Source of the DNA: Actinoplanes sp. SE50/110
Lineage (GTDB): Bacteria > Actinomycetota > Actinomycetes > Mycobacteriales > Micromonosporaceae
Length of the DNA: 64,000 bases
NCBI RefSeq assembly: GCF_900119315.1
Contig: NZ_LT827010.1
Location: 5,923,001-5,987,000 of the forward strand
Direction: 5' to 3'
Shown: one piece after another, positions 34,601 through 41,736 of the stretch
Layout of the letters: each line of letters begins with the position of its first letter
Position numbering within the stretch: position 1 is the first letter of the stretch
Translations under genes and position numbers: made by a program
Notes under the pieces: model-generated
Databases searched by the model: none
Told to the model about the DNA's origin: nothing
Seen by the model: only the letters and a program-made list of their open reading frames with translations

Positions 34601-36386
34601 GGTGCAGCAGGGTCGGGATGATCGGCAGCTTGGCCGGGGCGGGCAACGCGCTCCAGGTGGCTCCGGCCTTGGCGCGGACCGCATCCTCCGCCTGGTGCAG
34701 CGTCTTCAGGTGGCGCAGCAGGCCCTCGGCGGCCCGGGCCACCGGCTCCAGGCTGGCCATCGTGAGCCAATCGTCGGCGGCCTCGGCCGGCCGGCGGGCG
34801 GCGTGCCCGACCAGGGTGGTCAGGGTGATCGCCTCGCCGATCGAGCTGATCAGGAAGGCGTCGGCGAGCGGGTCTCGTTCGATGGCCTCGCACAGGTGGT
34901 CCAGGGCAGCCTGCGCCTGATGCAGCCGGGCGTCGAGCCGGTTGCGGTCGATCACGTCGTGCCAGAGGAAGTCGTCGCCCTCCCGGGCCGGTCGCCAGTT
35001 GCGGCCGAGACGCTCGGCGGCGTCCCGGACGCGCTGCAGGGACTGGGTGGTCAGCGGGATCGGCAGCTCGGCCGGGGCCGGAGCCTGCGGCACATCGGTC
35101 ATCTGCGCGCACATGCCGAGCACGTCGTGCAGGCGGTGGCCGAGCGGTTCGCGGACCTCGTTCATCGCCTCGGCGTATGCGTTGAGCCGCTGCCGGTGCT
35201 CGCGCAACGCCTCCCGTTCGTCGGTGGACAGATCCGGCGGCGGCAGCGGGATGAAGTCGAGGGCGGCGGCCAGGGCAGCGGCCACGTGGTCCCGGCCGGT
35301 CCGGCCGCTGTGCAGTTCGAGCAGATAGTCGTGCAGGCCGGCGGGTTCCAGGCGTTCGCGGACGGTGTCCAGAGCGGCGGCCTTCTCGGCGACCAGCAGC
35401 ACCCGCCGGCCGGCGTGCAGCAGACCGGCGACCATGTTGGCGATGGTCTGCGACTTGCCGGTGCCGGGCGCGCCGCGCATCACGAAGCTGCGGCCGTGCA
35501 GGGCGGCGATGATGCACGCCCGCTGTGCGGCGTCGGCGTCCAGCACCAGCGGCACGTCGTCCGGGGCGGCCACCTCGTCGATCCGGCGGCCGGAGATCAC
35601 CTCGAACTTGAACGCGTCGGCCTGCGCCTCGGGTGCGGTGGCCAGCGCCCGGACCACCGGGTGGGACAGGATCTGCCGCTCGTGGTCGAGCAGGTCGGTG
35701 TACATCACCTCGCGGTGCACGGCGAACCGGGCGAGCAGCACCGACTCGTCGGAGTGCCAGTCCGGGTGGTCGCCGAGGGCGGCGTCGAGCCGCGCCCAGA
35801 ACACCGTGACGTCCAGCGCCGCCAGGCTGTCCACCGCAGGCAACTCGATGCTGTGTCGGCGCAGGCAGATGTCCAGAGCCGGGTTGACCATCGGGTCCTC
35901 GGCGCGGACCCGCAGCCGCGGGTAATCCTCCGGATCCGGGGTGATCAGGTCCACCGGGATCAGCAGGATCGGGCTGATGTGCTCGTTGGCGCCGTCGCGC
36001 CAGCGAACCGTGCCGAGCCCCAGGTAGAGCGTGGCAACGCCCTGTTCGAGCAGGTCGCGCCGGGCTGCGCGGCGCAGCGCCCGCAGGGTGGCGTCCATCT
36101 CGGCGTCGGCCATCGTGGTCTGGAAGACGTGGGCGGCCCGGGGCCGGGGACCTTCCGCCTGCTCCTCGATGCCCAGGAAACCGCACTCGCGGCCCTGCTG
36201 CAGCGCCTCTACGACGCTGCGCGGCGACGGGCTGACGATCTCGACCACCCCGGGCGCCGTCGTCCGCACGTCGATCAGCGGATTGGCGCCGGTCAGGTCG
36301 AGCAGCCCATCCCGCCATTGTTCCAGCGTCGCCCGCACACGGGCATCAGGCCGCCCGGTCAACCCGTCCGATTGATCCCACCGCAT
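28698..36386 (-). CDS. Giant DUF4011-SF1 helicase-Vsr/REase-like nuclease-DUF3320 protein
   Basis: 2562 residues. The N-terminal DUF4011 (LEQWRDGLLDLTGANPLIDV, ~20-240) leads to an SF1 helicase with Walker A GAPGTGKS (305-312), a long insertion, Walker B VVIIDEAS (~1190), QGDERDVVIFAINGD (~1365) and NVATTRARRRLEVV (~1390). A Vsr/MTES_1575-like nuclease follows (~1450-1545: RIDLAV, GIECDG, ARDRDRIREQVLDSLGW). Residues ~1560-2430 are low-complexity, with repeats REPxVxxVxWPTAxR at ~1995-2190. The C-terminal ~2440-2550 is DUF3320-like (EGPVHINVALQRMREQW). The order matches a reported antiphage helicase-nuclease (Hhe) type. The long disordered insert between nuclease and DUF3320 is unusual. Confidence 0.88.
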   Translation of the reverse strand: MRWDQSDGLTGRPDARVRATLEQWRDGLLDLTGANPLIDVRTTAPGVVEIVSPSPRSVVEALQQGRECGFLGIEEQAEGPRPRAAHVFQTTMADAEMDATLRALRRAARRDLLEQGVATLYLGLGTVRWRDGANEHISPILLIPVDLITPDPEDYPRLRVRAEDPMVNPALDICLRRHSIELPAVDSLAALDVTVFWARLDAALGDHPDWHSDESVLLARFAVHREVMYTDLLDHERQILSHPVVRALATAPEAQADAFKFEVISGRRIDEVAAPDDVPLVLDADAAQRACIIAALHGRSFVMRGAPGTGKSQTIANMVAGLLHAGRRVLLVAEKAAALDTVRERLEPAGLHDYLLELHSGRTGRDHVAAALAAALDFIPLPPPDLSTDEREALREHRQRLNAYAEAMNEVREPLGHRLHDVLGMCAQMTDVPQAPAPAELPIPLTTQSLQRVRDAAERLGRNWRPAREGDDFLWHDVIDRNRLDARLHQAQAALDHLCEAIERDPLADAFLISSIGEAITLTTLVGHAARRPAEAADDWLTMASLEPVARAAEGLLRHLKTLHQAEDAVRAKAGATWSALPAPAKLPIIPTLLHLNPPAVELLPLTAAQARGLARRFADEADRLEQHQHSLDRVTARLGLPNVVAFTDLPRLTAIVDLLSRPDKPEPAWFDSLGMNAAHAAMRNLRRVVNVVKAAESRAREHFSDNALVEPVDELAERFAHQHKGLRKLSAQSRRDKKAAADIARPDVKRSQAVANLNAAAAWKRALQELAEAEQEYAGILGKHWQGQDTDFDAIERALRTAAQTLEVTPPEALPTLIERICAPTPNSAIIRIVGEAGKEFERWTAALRPPPEPAPRPQLATGPIHDAVTWLRAHVEPFTAVAELVQAYSAAAGRDFTLAEAAAIGLLRESASEAAAALSANAKEYAKVLGPAYRGTQTDVEALATAMAWTSEARRIRNGADIAFTLEQAELLSRTRPSDTLPARVAEWQAARDWILRAFAPSRHPALSAALDERDTSRELLRELLDDTRGQQEWFDCQTARAVLAEHGLDPVVDFCIREDLPVEQLLPVLGRALFQSWADAIIRSDDRLAPLDAVSRDRLVDEFRLWDAGLQRAAAAEVMNAVDALQPAEAAAGEAAMLRAAAAQQGRRLPVRDLFARTARAAMAVKPCLVMSPADVSRLLPPDLHFDVVIIDEASRVPVPDAITCAYRGNALVVCGDDRQLTATPIPGGDSRSILEQALSCDAFRVLDLTTHYRSRDESLIAFANHAFYQGRLHTFPAFAPAGPDRGVQLYPAIGDMPLADLVATRVAHHFVTRPDLSLGVVVCTAEDGYEIEAAVADMIVPPEDDRLRGFFIKGLDAVQGDERDVVIFAINGDLDGLSGPDGWRRLNVATTRARRRLEVVSAVRARDLSENDVSLRHLADFLEYAARGIHALGLEDSHPGESQTPFEDSVRDVIRGWGYRVSTRVGAGAYRIDLAVRRSARRNAPYALGIECDGTTYDSAPTARDRDRIREQVLDSLGWKLHRIWGTAWYLDRDREETRLLAAIQDAFAGLPDEEAPPELGVATAPDQPEDIAHAAPAPADAVEYPVAEAAEGYGAGYADTAGETPAPRTTRLAYDEVVAAVPAAQAAPSSGTVYATAAAPVSTFTQAASDEQVRTFTGSAFTESASAEPVARVTTESSGGGYPDASADSGLDLAEREGLFAWTDADDAGVAQTEAAAEADLADAHDADDRRVTEAALIAGLGLRGSRASSTGMPTTGDVAEFEESAGPPDDGALDERVPLMGGDLPAQSVGATPDEPVVAETSEAGIAVSAGERLAHADHSGLAGVAAEFAFAQAGAEELAAAEAYLGANLEAAIAQLRAGGSESAEWPVEPDGAPAEPAMTATHADSGAAARTDTAATSDDNGSWSAPAMDNPVRAEWPFASRAESPSRSDWSAAAESHPEPPVPGSDPAVGSPLQPLAVGSEADRSIAEAGVDWSADAEEAVVEVQEESTIRAEWPFASRAEAPERVAWPAAGDRPGVQEISWPTADRNTGDQEPRVQDVAWPTAERPGGTRAGREPEVREVAWPTTGQPTSREPQVRNVEWPVAEREERTAADREPRVQRVEWPTATREEGVQWSAATDEPIQPAGRRVSSVEWPTAGAEPAERRVSSVEWPAATREEPAQGTAWPSDTRAREAGTVSWPVVSRDDQTSASREDLAEVAARFGVGTEELAAAAAQFLAGLHETAEPADRLDAISQIRAELTESANLEPELADAAAAVAEQSLLGVRAERPDWFLEMVGQPDLAAAVAEFEETMAAPPGWTHPSVATTGPHLAGAHQPDPVLGSETMLQEETRQDVTARAAETTGAAGAHTGEWAHPYRKADLPPLPAGAVLTDPSLRPELIAAVRRLAEIEGPVHINVALQRMREQWDLARISRPARTAIEAAIEEAGVAWDGTFLGDPDQDIPVVRQRADGVARKADQVSDAELAIALENLVIDGGVLPVDELLAAVTKLYGWSSRRSAELDARLTGMMADLVAEGHLLQQPNGLAAAHGLPDPLQLSRHESGHRHAHHTTRH

Positions 36387-36434
36387 TTTTCCATTCCAGC
36401 AAGGCGACGGGCCGCATGGTGGCGTTTTTTCGGG

Positions 36435-36623
36435 TTAATCCGACGTTCCGCACGGATCGGGCCAACTGGCAATAACATCAGCACCACCAGCACCACTGGC
36501 ACCAGCCCGGCGAGCCGGGCGGACTTGGAGGCGGATCGGGGACCGGTTGGCAGCGACCACGATCAGCCCGGTCGGACCGACCACGATCTGCCCGACCCGC
36601 AGGTCACCGGCCCGGCCGAGCAC
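36435..36623 (-). CDS. Possible small ORF between HIRAN and helicase genes
   Basis: A 62-residue open frame from GTG 36623 begins LGRAGDLRVGQIVVGPTGLIVVAANRSP. The first half has high GC3, the second half does not. There is no clear ribosome site. The 36387-36646 gap also holds an approximate ~20-bp direct repeat (CCACGATCAGCCCGG and CCACGATCTGCCCGA). It may be a real small gene, a remnant, or just leader sequence of the helicase gene. Confidence 0.2.
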   Translation of the reverse strand: MLGRAGDLRVGQIVVGPTGLIVVAANRSPIRLQVRPARRAGASGAGGADVIASWPDPCGTSD

Positions 36624-36646
36624 AGGTCATGCCCGGCGCAGGACGA

Positions 36647-38950
36647 TCATTCCCAGGTCGGGACCCACCACTGCCAGCCCGCCGGCGCGGGCGGCCACGA
36701 GGCGTCCGGATGCCAGCCCTCCGGCGGGTACCAGCCGTCCGGCGGGACCGGCCAGCCCGGCGGCACGGCGAACTTGATGCCGGTCGGAGCCGGCGGAATC
36801 GGGGCGTGGCGGTTGAGGTCGGGGGCCGAGGAGACCGGAGCCGTACCGGCAGCCTGGTGTTTGCTCAGCACCACGGCACTCAGCGCCGGGATGACCGTGG
36901 TTTCGGCGATCTCACCGGCGCCGCCGAACATTCCGGTCGGCCGCGCGCCGGCGCTCGGCCCGGCCGGGCTGACCGGGCCGGTGCCACCGGACGGCGGCGT
37001 CCCGGGGCCCCCGGCGCCCGGCGACCGGGTAAGCCCGGTCGGTGCGTTGAGGAAGTCGGGCTGCGAGCCGTCGCGGTCGGGCGACGAGTTCGGCCGGCCG
37101 GCCGGCGAGTTCGGGAAACCGCCGGTCAGGCTGGAGACCTGGCCGGCCGACAACCCGGCGCCCTGCCCCGAGACTCCGGAAACGGACCGGCTCGGCAAAC
37201 CGGACGCGGAACCGGCCGAGGCTCCGGAGACCGGGCGGTGGGACAACCCGCTCGCGGAACCGGCCGACACCCCGGAGACCGGACGGTGGGACAACCCGGA
37301 CGCCGAACCAGCCGACACCCCGGAGACCGGACGACCAGGCAATCCGGACGCCGAACCAGCCGACGTCCCGGAGACCGGACGGCTGGAGGATCCGAACACC
37401 GAGTCAGCCGAGCTGCCGGCGCCCGGGGACGTCGAGTACGCCGGGCCGCCGGACACCGACACGCCGGGGACCGGGGTCGTCGGGACTCCCGGGATCGGCG
37501 GCGCGGCCACGCCGGGCACCACCGGGTCCTTCGCCTGCGGCCGGCCGGCGATGGTCGGCACCGGGCCGCTCATCGATGCCGCCCAGCTGGGCACCGTTCC
37601 GCTCGGCTGCACCCAGGCCGGCACGAGCTCGCTGCGGTCCATCCAGGTCGGCTGGGCGTCGCTGGGTGTCGACGCCCAGGTCGGCACGGCGTCGCCGGAT
37701 CCCGACGCTCTCGTCGCCGCCACTTCGCCGGACTCGGGCGTCCACGTCTGTCCGGCGTCACCGGTTCCGGAAGTCCACGCCGGCGCGGCGTCACCGGTTC
37801 CGGAAGTCCACGCCGGCGCGGCGTCACCGGTCCCGGAAGTCCACGCCGGCGCGGCCTCATGGGTGCCGGACGTCCAGGCCGGGGCAGCGTCACCAGAACC
37901 GGACGTCCAAGCCGGTGTCGAACCACCGGCCCCTGACGACCAGGACGGCGCGGAACCGCCGGACGCTGACGACCAGGCCGGCGCGGAGGCGCCGGAACCC
38001 GTTGCCCAGGCCGGGGCGCCATCGCCGGAGCCGGTTGCACGGCTCGGCACCGCGTCGCTGCCGGTCACCCAGCCCGGTGTCGACGCGCCGCCGGGACCGA
38101 CCGGATCCGGGCCCGGGGTGGCCGGGACCACCGGGGTGGCCGCCGGCGACACCGGGGTCACCCGGCCGCTGACCGCGCCGGCGCGAGCCGACGGGCCGAC
38201 CCAGGTCTCCGGCAGGTCCTGCACCCGGGCGACGTACAGCATCACCTCGGTCTTGACCGCGTTGCTCTTCACCACCGCGCGGGCCGCCACCACCAGGCCG
38301 CGTTCGGCCTGGTACCGCAGGACCGGGACGAGTTCGAAGCTCGTCTTGGGGCTCAGGTCGCCCACCCGGGCGTCACCGAGTCGCACCTCCACCAGGTGGT
38401 CGGCCATCTCGTGCAGCGTCACATACGCCCAGCACTCGCCCTCGGGGCGCTGGAACGCGGCGAGCGCCTCGACATGCTGCTCCTGGCCGTTGACCTGCAG
38501 CGCGGAACCGGTGGGCAGCAGCCGGTGCTCGTGCACGGGCGGGTCGTTGGCCGGCACCAGCATGTGCGGCTCGCCCAGGTCGAGGCGGATGGTGGCGACG
38601 AAGGCGGGCGGGCGGCCCTCGTACTCACCCCATTCGCGGCCGTGGATCTGCGCGGTGACCTCGGGCACCAGCTTCCGCTTGGTGAGCGCGGTGAGGACGC
38701 CGACGTAACGGGCGGCTTCCGGCCGGGGCAGGTGGCCGAGCAGGGCGTTGTCGGACCATACTCCGACGGCGTTGCGGTCGTGGCGGTTGCTGCGGTCGGG
38801 GATCAGCTGGACCGGGACGGTGATGTCGGTGCCTTGGGGGTTGAAGTCGGGCCCGAAGAGCGCGCGTATCGACTTCGCGTAGTGAGTCTCGCCGACGACC
38901 TCGGCGCTGGCCCAGCCAGCTTGTCCCCAAAGTTGGAACCGATTTGCCAC
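36647..38950 (-). CDS. HIRAN-domain protein with long aromatic low-complexity region
   Basis: 767 residues from GTG 38950. Residues ~15-100 are a HIRAN domain (VVGETHY, then LIPDRSNRHDRNAVGVW and LLGHLPRPEAARYV). A second related beta module follows (~150-235). HIRAN domains bind single-stranded 3' DNA ends in HLTF-type remodelers. Residues ~250-700 are Ser/Gly/Pro-rich repeats, including 11-residue SGTGDAAPAWT units and 16-residue PVSGVSAGSASGLSHR units. The C-terminus is a Trp/Pro-rich tail (GWYPPEGWHPDASWPPAPAG). It lies 260 bp upstream of the giant helicase on the same strand, so the two probably act together on DNA. Confidence 0.8.
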   Translation of the reverse strand: MANRFQLWGQAGWASAEVVGETHYAKSIRALFGPDFNPQGTDITVPVQLIPDRSNRHDRNAVGVWSDNALLGHLPRPEAARYVGVLTALTKRKLVPEVTAQIHGREWGEYEGRPPAFVATIRLDLGEPHMLVPANDPPVHEHRLLPTGSALQVNGQEQHVEALAAFQRPEGECWAYVTLHEMADHLVEVRLGDARVGDLSPKTSFELVPVLRYQAERGLVVAARAVVKSNAVKTEVMLYVARVQDLPETWVGPSARAGAVSGRVTPVSPAATPVVPATPGPDPVGPGGASTPGWVTGSDAVPSRATGSGDGAPAWATGSGASAPAWSSASGGSAPSWSSGAGGSTPAWTSGSGDAAPAWTSGTHEAAPAWTSGTGDAAPAWTSGTGDAAPAWTSGTGDAGQTWTPESGEVAATRASGSGDAVPTWASTPSDAQPTWMDRSELVPAWVQPSGTVPSWAASMSGPVPTIAGRPQAKDPVVPGVAAPPIPGVPTTPVPGVSVSGGPAYSTSPGAGSSADSVFGSSSRPVSGTSAGSASGLPGRPVSGVSAGSASGLSHRPVSGVSAGSASGLSHRPVSGASAGSASGLPSRSVSGVSGQGAGLSAGQVSSLTGGFPNSPAGRPNSSPDRDGSQPDFLNAPTGLTRSPGAGGPGTPPSGGTGPVSPAGPSAGARPTGMFGGAGEIAETTVIPALSAVVLSKHQAAGTAPVSSAPDLNRHAPIPPAPTGIKFAVPPGWPVPPDGWYPPEGWHPDASWPPAPAGWQWWVPTWE
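37185..37395 (-). repeat. 48-bp in-frame repeats in the HIRAN gene
   Basis: About four and a half 48-bp units encode PVSGVSAGSASGLSHR, with small changes between units. Unit length is a multiple of three, so copy-number change keeps the frame. Confidence 0.8.
37757..37855 (-). repeat. 33-bp in-frame repeats in the HIRAN gene
   Basis: Three nearly identical 33-bp units (37757-37789, 37790-37822, 37823-37855) encode the 11-residue PAWTSGTGDAA motif. More diverged units extend on both sides, roughly 37600-38040. Confidence 0.85.
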
Positions 38951-38956
38951 ACCGGA

Positions 38957-38962
38957 ACGCTA
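38957..38962 (-). promoter_or_regulatory. -10 box of the HIRAN gene, leaderless spacing
   Basis: TAGCGT on the minus strand lies 6 bp before GTG 38950. There is no Shine-Dalgarno between, so the mRNA may start at the GTG. No good -35 is seen. Confidence 0.45.
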
Positions 38963-39053
38963 GTGTCTGCTTTCCGTCAGTGACGTCGTCCGTACGGATG
39001 AGTACCGGTAGCCGGACGGTTCGTATCCGAATGATCAACTCTGCGCGGTGAGC

Positions 39054-39086
39054 GGCAAAAGCCCCGGTCGATCCGAGGCTTTTGCC
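39054..39086 (-). terminator. Terminator of the oxidoreductase gene
   Basis: GGCAAAAGCC (39054-39063) pairs perfectly with GGCTTTTGCC (39077-39086) across 13 nt, 38 bp beyond the oxidoreductase stop. The 38963-39053 stretch is upstream sequence of the HIRAN gene. Confidence 0.7.
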
Positions 39087-39124
39087 CGTTCGGACAGCTC
39101 ACCACCAGGTAAACTGAACGATCC

Positions 39125-40120
39125 CTAGATTTTGATCACCATTTTGCCGGTGTTCTCCCCGCGCATCAGACCGAGGAACGCTTCGGGCGCGTTGGCCAGA
39201 CCGTCGACGACCGTCTCCTGGGCGGAGATCTGCCCGGACCGCAGCCAGCCGCCGACCTCGGCGACGAAGTCCTTCATCCGGTTGCCGTGGTTGCCGACGA
39301 TGAAGCCGCGCAGGGTCAGCTCCTTGCCGATGGCCAGCGCCAGGTTGCGCGGGGCCGCCGGCGGCGCGGTGTCGTTGTACTGCGCGATCGCCCCGCACAG
39401 CGCGACCCGGCCGAACTTGTTCAGCGACCCGATCGCCGCCTCCAGGTGGTCACCGCCCACGTTGTCGAAGTACACGTCGATCCCGTCGGGCGCGGCGGCC
39501 CGCAGCTGATCCCGTACCGGCGCGTCCTTGTAGTTGAACGCCGCGTCGAAGCCCAGGTCGTCGACCAGGTGGCGGACCTTGTCGGCCGAGCCGGCGCTGC
39601 CGATCACGCGCTTGGCCCCGCGCAGCTTGGCGATCTGGCCGACGACGCTGCCGACCGCACCGGCCGCGCCGGACACGAAGACCACGTCACCCTCGCGGAA
39701 CTGGGCGATGTCGAGCAGGCCGACATAAGCCGTCAGACCGGTCATGCCGAGCAGCCCGAGGTAGGCGGAGAGCGTCGGCGCGGCGTTCGGGTCGACGACC
39801 CGCGCGTGCCCGGCGTCCAGCACCGCATAGTCCCGCCAGCCCAGACCGTGCACCACGGTCGCCCCGACCGGCACCTCGGCCGCGTTCGAGGCGACGACCT
39901 CGCCGATAGCCCCGCCGTCGAGGGCCGCGCCGATCTGGAACGGCGGAACGTACGACTTCACGTCGTTCATCCGCCCGCGCATGTACGGGTCGACCGACAT
40001 GAACTGGTTGCGCACCAGGATCTGGCCCGGCCCGGGCTCCGGGGTGGGCAGCTCCACCAGCTCGAAGTTGTCGGCGGTCGGCCACCCGGTGGGCCGGCTG
40101 GCAAGGCGGATCTCCTGCAT
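39125..40120 (-). CDS. NADP-dependent oxidoreductase, zinc-free MDR family (CurA/leukotriene B4 dehydrogenase-like)
   Basis: 331 residues from ATG 40120 with GGAGCG 5 bp upstream. The opening NFELVELPTPEPGPGQILVRN, then SVDPYMRGRMND, the nucleotide loop VSGAAGAVGSVVGQIAKLRG and FDNVGGDHLEAAI are hallmarks of the medium-chain double-bond reductases (CurA, YncB, LTB4 12-hydroxydehydrogenase). They reduce the C=C bond of enones using NADPH without zinc. It is divergent from a TetR gene, which probably controls it. Confidence 0.93.
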   Translation of the reverse strand: MQEIRLASRPTGWPTADNFELVELPTPEPGPGQILVRNQFMSVDPYMRGRMNDVKSYVPPFQIGAALDGGAIGEVVASNAAEVPVGATVVHGLGWRDYAVLDAGHARVVDPNAAPTLSAYLGLLGMTGLTAYVGLLDIAQFREGDVVFVSGAAGAVGSVVGQIAKLRGAKRVIGSAGSADKVRHLVDDLGFDAAFNYKDAPVRDQLRAAAPDGIDVYFDNVGGDHLEAAIGSLNKFGRVALCGAIAQYNDTAPPAAPRNLALAIGKELTLRGFIVGNHGNRMKDFVAEVGGWLRSGQISAQETVVDGLANAPEAFLGLMRGENTGKMVIKI

Positions 40121-40152
40121 CGAACGCTCCTGTGACGTCGGGAAACTTGGAA

Positions 40153-40191
40153 TCGACACTACGTCGAAAATACTGGACAGCGCGTTATCGT
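40153..40191. promoter_or_regulatory. Divergent promoter region with inverted repeat
   Basis: TCGAC (40153-40157) and GTCGA (40163-40167) form an inverted repeat with a 5-bp spacer, a plausible TetR site between the divergent genes. On the plus strand TATCGT (40186-40191) lies 7 bp before ATG 40199, giving a possible leaderless start. Confidence 0.4.
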
Positions 40192-40198
40192 GATTCAC

Positions 40199-40807
40199 AT
40201 GACCCCCCGCCGCCGCAGCCCGAGCAAGGGTGACCTGCGCGAGCAGGCGATCCTGGACACCGCCCGCGACCTGCTCACCCGCAAGCCGCTCGCCGAGATC
40301 ACCATCGACGAGCTGGCCGCCGGGGCGCGGATCTCCCGATCCAGTTTCTACTTCTACTTCGACTCCAAGCTGGCCGTTGTCGTCGCGCTGCTGCACGGAC
40401 TGGCCGGCGAGCTCGGCCGCGACTCCGAAGCCTGGCTCGACGGCACCGGCCCGGACGCGCCGGCCCTGCGCCGCTCCCTCACCGCCCTCGCCGTCCTCTG
40501 GCGTGACCAGGGCCGGCTCATCGCCGGGGCGCTCGCCGCCGCCCCCGGCTGCCCGCCGATCGCCCGGTGGCGGGCGGGCCTGCGCGAGGCACATGTCGAC
40601 CTGCTCGCCGCCCGGATCACCCGGGATCGCGCCGCCGGCCTCGCCCCGGACGGCCCCCCGGCGCGGATCCTGGCCGAGCTCATCGACGACCTGCGCACCG
40701 CCGCATTCGCCGCCGCGACCGACCCGCAAGCGCTGGTCGACCACCTGGTCACCGTCGAGCTGCGGATGATGTACGGCGTTTTCCCGGTTCACCACGCGTC
40801 CGAGTGA
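40199..40807 (+). CDS. TetR-family regulator (EthR-like N-terminus)
   Basis: 202 residues from ATG 40199. The helix-turn-helix spans ILDTARDLLTRKPLAEITIDELAAGARISRSSFYFYFDSK, with the SSFYFYF recognition-helix end seen in EthR-type TetR proteins. The C-terminal domain is helical and ligand-binding. Divergent from an NADPH enone reductase 79 bp away, it probably represses that gene and itself. Confidence 0.9.
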   Translation: MTPRRRSPSKGDLREQAILDTARDLLTRKPLAEITIDELAAGARISRSSFYFYFDSKLAVVVALLHGLAGELGRDSEAWLDGTGPDAPALRRSLTALAVLWRDQGRLIAGALAAAPGCPPIARWRAGLREAHVDLLAARITRDRAAGLAPDGPPARILAELIDDLRTAAFAAATDPQALVDHLVTVELRMMYGVFPVHHASE

Positions 40808-40828
40808 TCCACCAGGCACGCTGGGAGC

Positions 40829-41581
40829 ATGCGAATCGGTGTCATTGGGGCAGGGCAGCTCGGCGGCACTCTGGCAACATGGTGTGCCGAAAGCGGACAC
40901 GACGTGGCGGTCACCTCCCGGCATCCGGACCGGTTGACCGACCTGGTCGAGCACGGCGACGGTCACATCCGCGCGATGACGATCCCCGAAGCGGCCGTCT
41001 TCGGCGAGATGTTGTTCTTCGCGCCGAATTGGGACTCGGCCCGCGAAGCGATCGACATCGCGCACGACGCGATGGCCGGCAAGGTGGTCATCGACGCCAC
41101 CAACCCGTCGTTCATGAGCGCGCCGACCGAGGGCATGATGCCCGGCGCACCCGGGCCGGGCGGCCTCGGCGCGTTCGCCCCCGGCTTCCCGTCGGCGCTG
41201 GAGATCCCGGCCTTCGTCCGGGTTCCCGACAATCCCGGTACGAGTCGCGAGCTGGGCTTTTCCACCAAGAGCGGGTTCGAGACGCTGATCGACTGGGCGC
41301 CCGAGGCGCACTGGGCGAAAGCCTTCAACACGATCTCCACCGAGGTCCTCGACCGTCGCCGCGGGCACGACCCGCTCCTCGCCGAATTCGTCTGCACCAA
41401 CCAGCGCGACGCCCGCGAGGCGGCCTGCCGGATCATCCAGGAACTCGGCTTCGCCCCGTTCTTCGCCGGCGGCCCCGAAGCCGCACGCCTCACCGAAACC
41501 GGCGGCCCGCTGCAGATGCGCGAGGTCGACGTCTACGACGCCAAGGACGTGCTGGCCGAGGCACTGGCCGCCATCCAGTGA
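40829..41581 (+). CDS. NADP(H)/F420-type oxidoreductase (F420_oxidored family)
   Basis: 250 residues. The N-terminal Rossmann motif GVIGAGQLGGTLATW and the TSRHP continuation (Arg favours NADP) match the NADPH:F420 reductase family. The LLFFAPNW, VVIDATNPS and KAFNTIST segments are also family features. Coenzyme F420 is common in actinobacteria, so hydride transfer between NADPH and F420 or an F420-like dehydrogenase role is possible. It starts 21 bp after the TetR gene and could be in the same transcript. Confidence 0.85.
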   Translation: MRIGVIGAGQLGGTLATWCAESGHDVAVTSRHPDRLTDLVEHGDGHIRAMTIPEAAVFGEMLFFAPNWDSAREAIDIAHDAMAGKVVIDATNPSFMSAPTEGMMPGAPGPGGLGAFAPGFPSALEIPAFVRVPDNPGTSRELGFSTKSGFETLIDWAPEAHWAKAFNTISTEVLDRRRGHDPLLAEFVCTNQRDAREAACRIIQELGFAPFFAGGPEAARLTETGGPLQMREVDVYDAKDVLAEALAAIQ

Positions 41582-41724
41582 TCGGGACCGGACATCGGCA
41601 GACCACCTTCGAAGATCAAATCAATCATGTCGTGCGCCGCGGCCGATAACTGACCGCTGCTCCCGGGCACGGGCGGTCACCGAGAACGAACCCCCTAGCG
41701 GCCGGATGATCCCGGGCGCGGACA

Positions 41725-41730
41725 TAGGGT
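41725..41730 (+). promoter_or_regulatory. -10 box of the MOSC gene, leaderless spacing
   Basis: TAGGGT lies 6 bp before GTG 41737 with no ribosome site between. The rest of the 155-bp gap after the F420-type gene shows nothing recognisable. Confidence 0.45.
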
Positions 41731-41736
41731 CGTGCG

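Noticed and set aside
28584..38708. A 3374-residue plus-strand open frame across the helicase and HIRAN genes
   Set aside because: It is the shadow of two real minus-strand genes in very GC-rich DNA. Its translation is compositionally biased (Gly/Arg/Val/His) with no domains, while the minus strand gives clear DUF4011, helicase, nuclease and HIRAN motifs.
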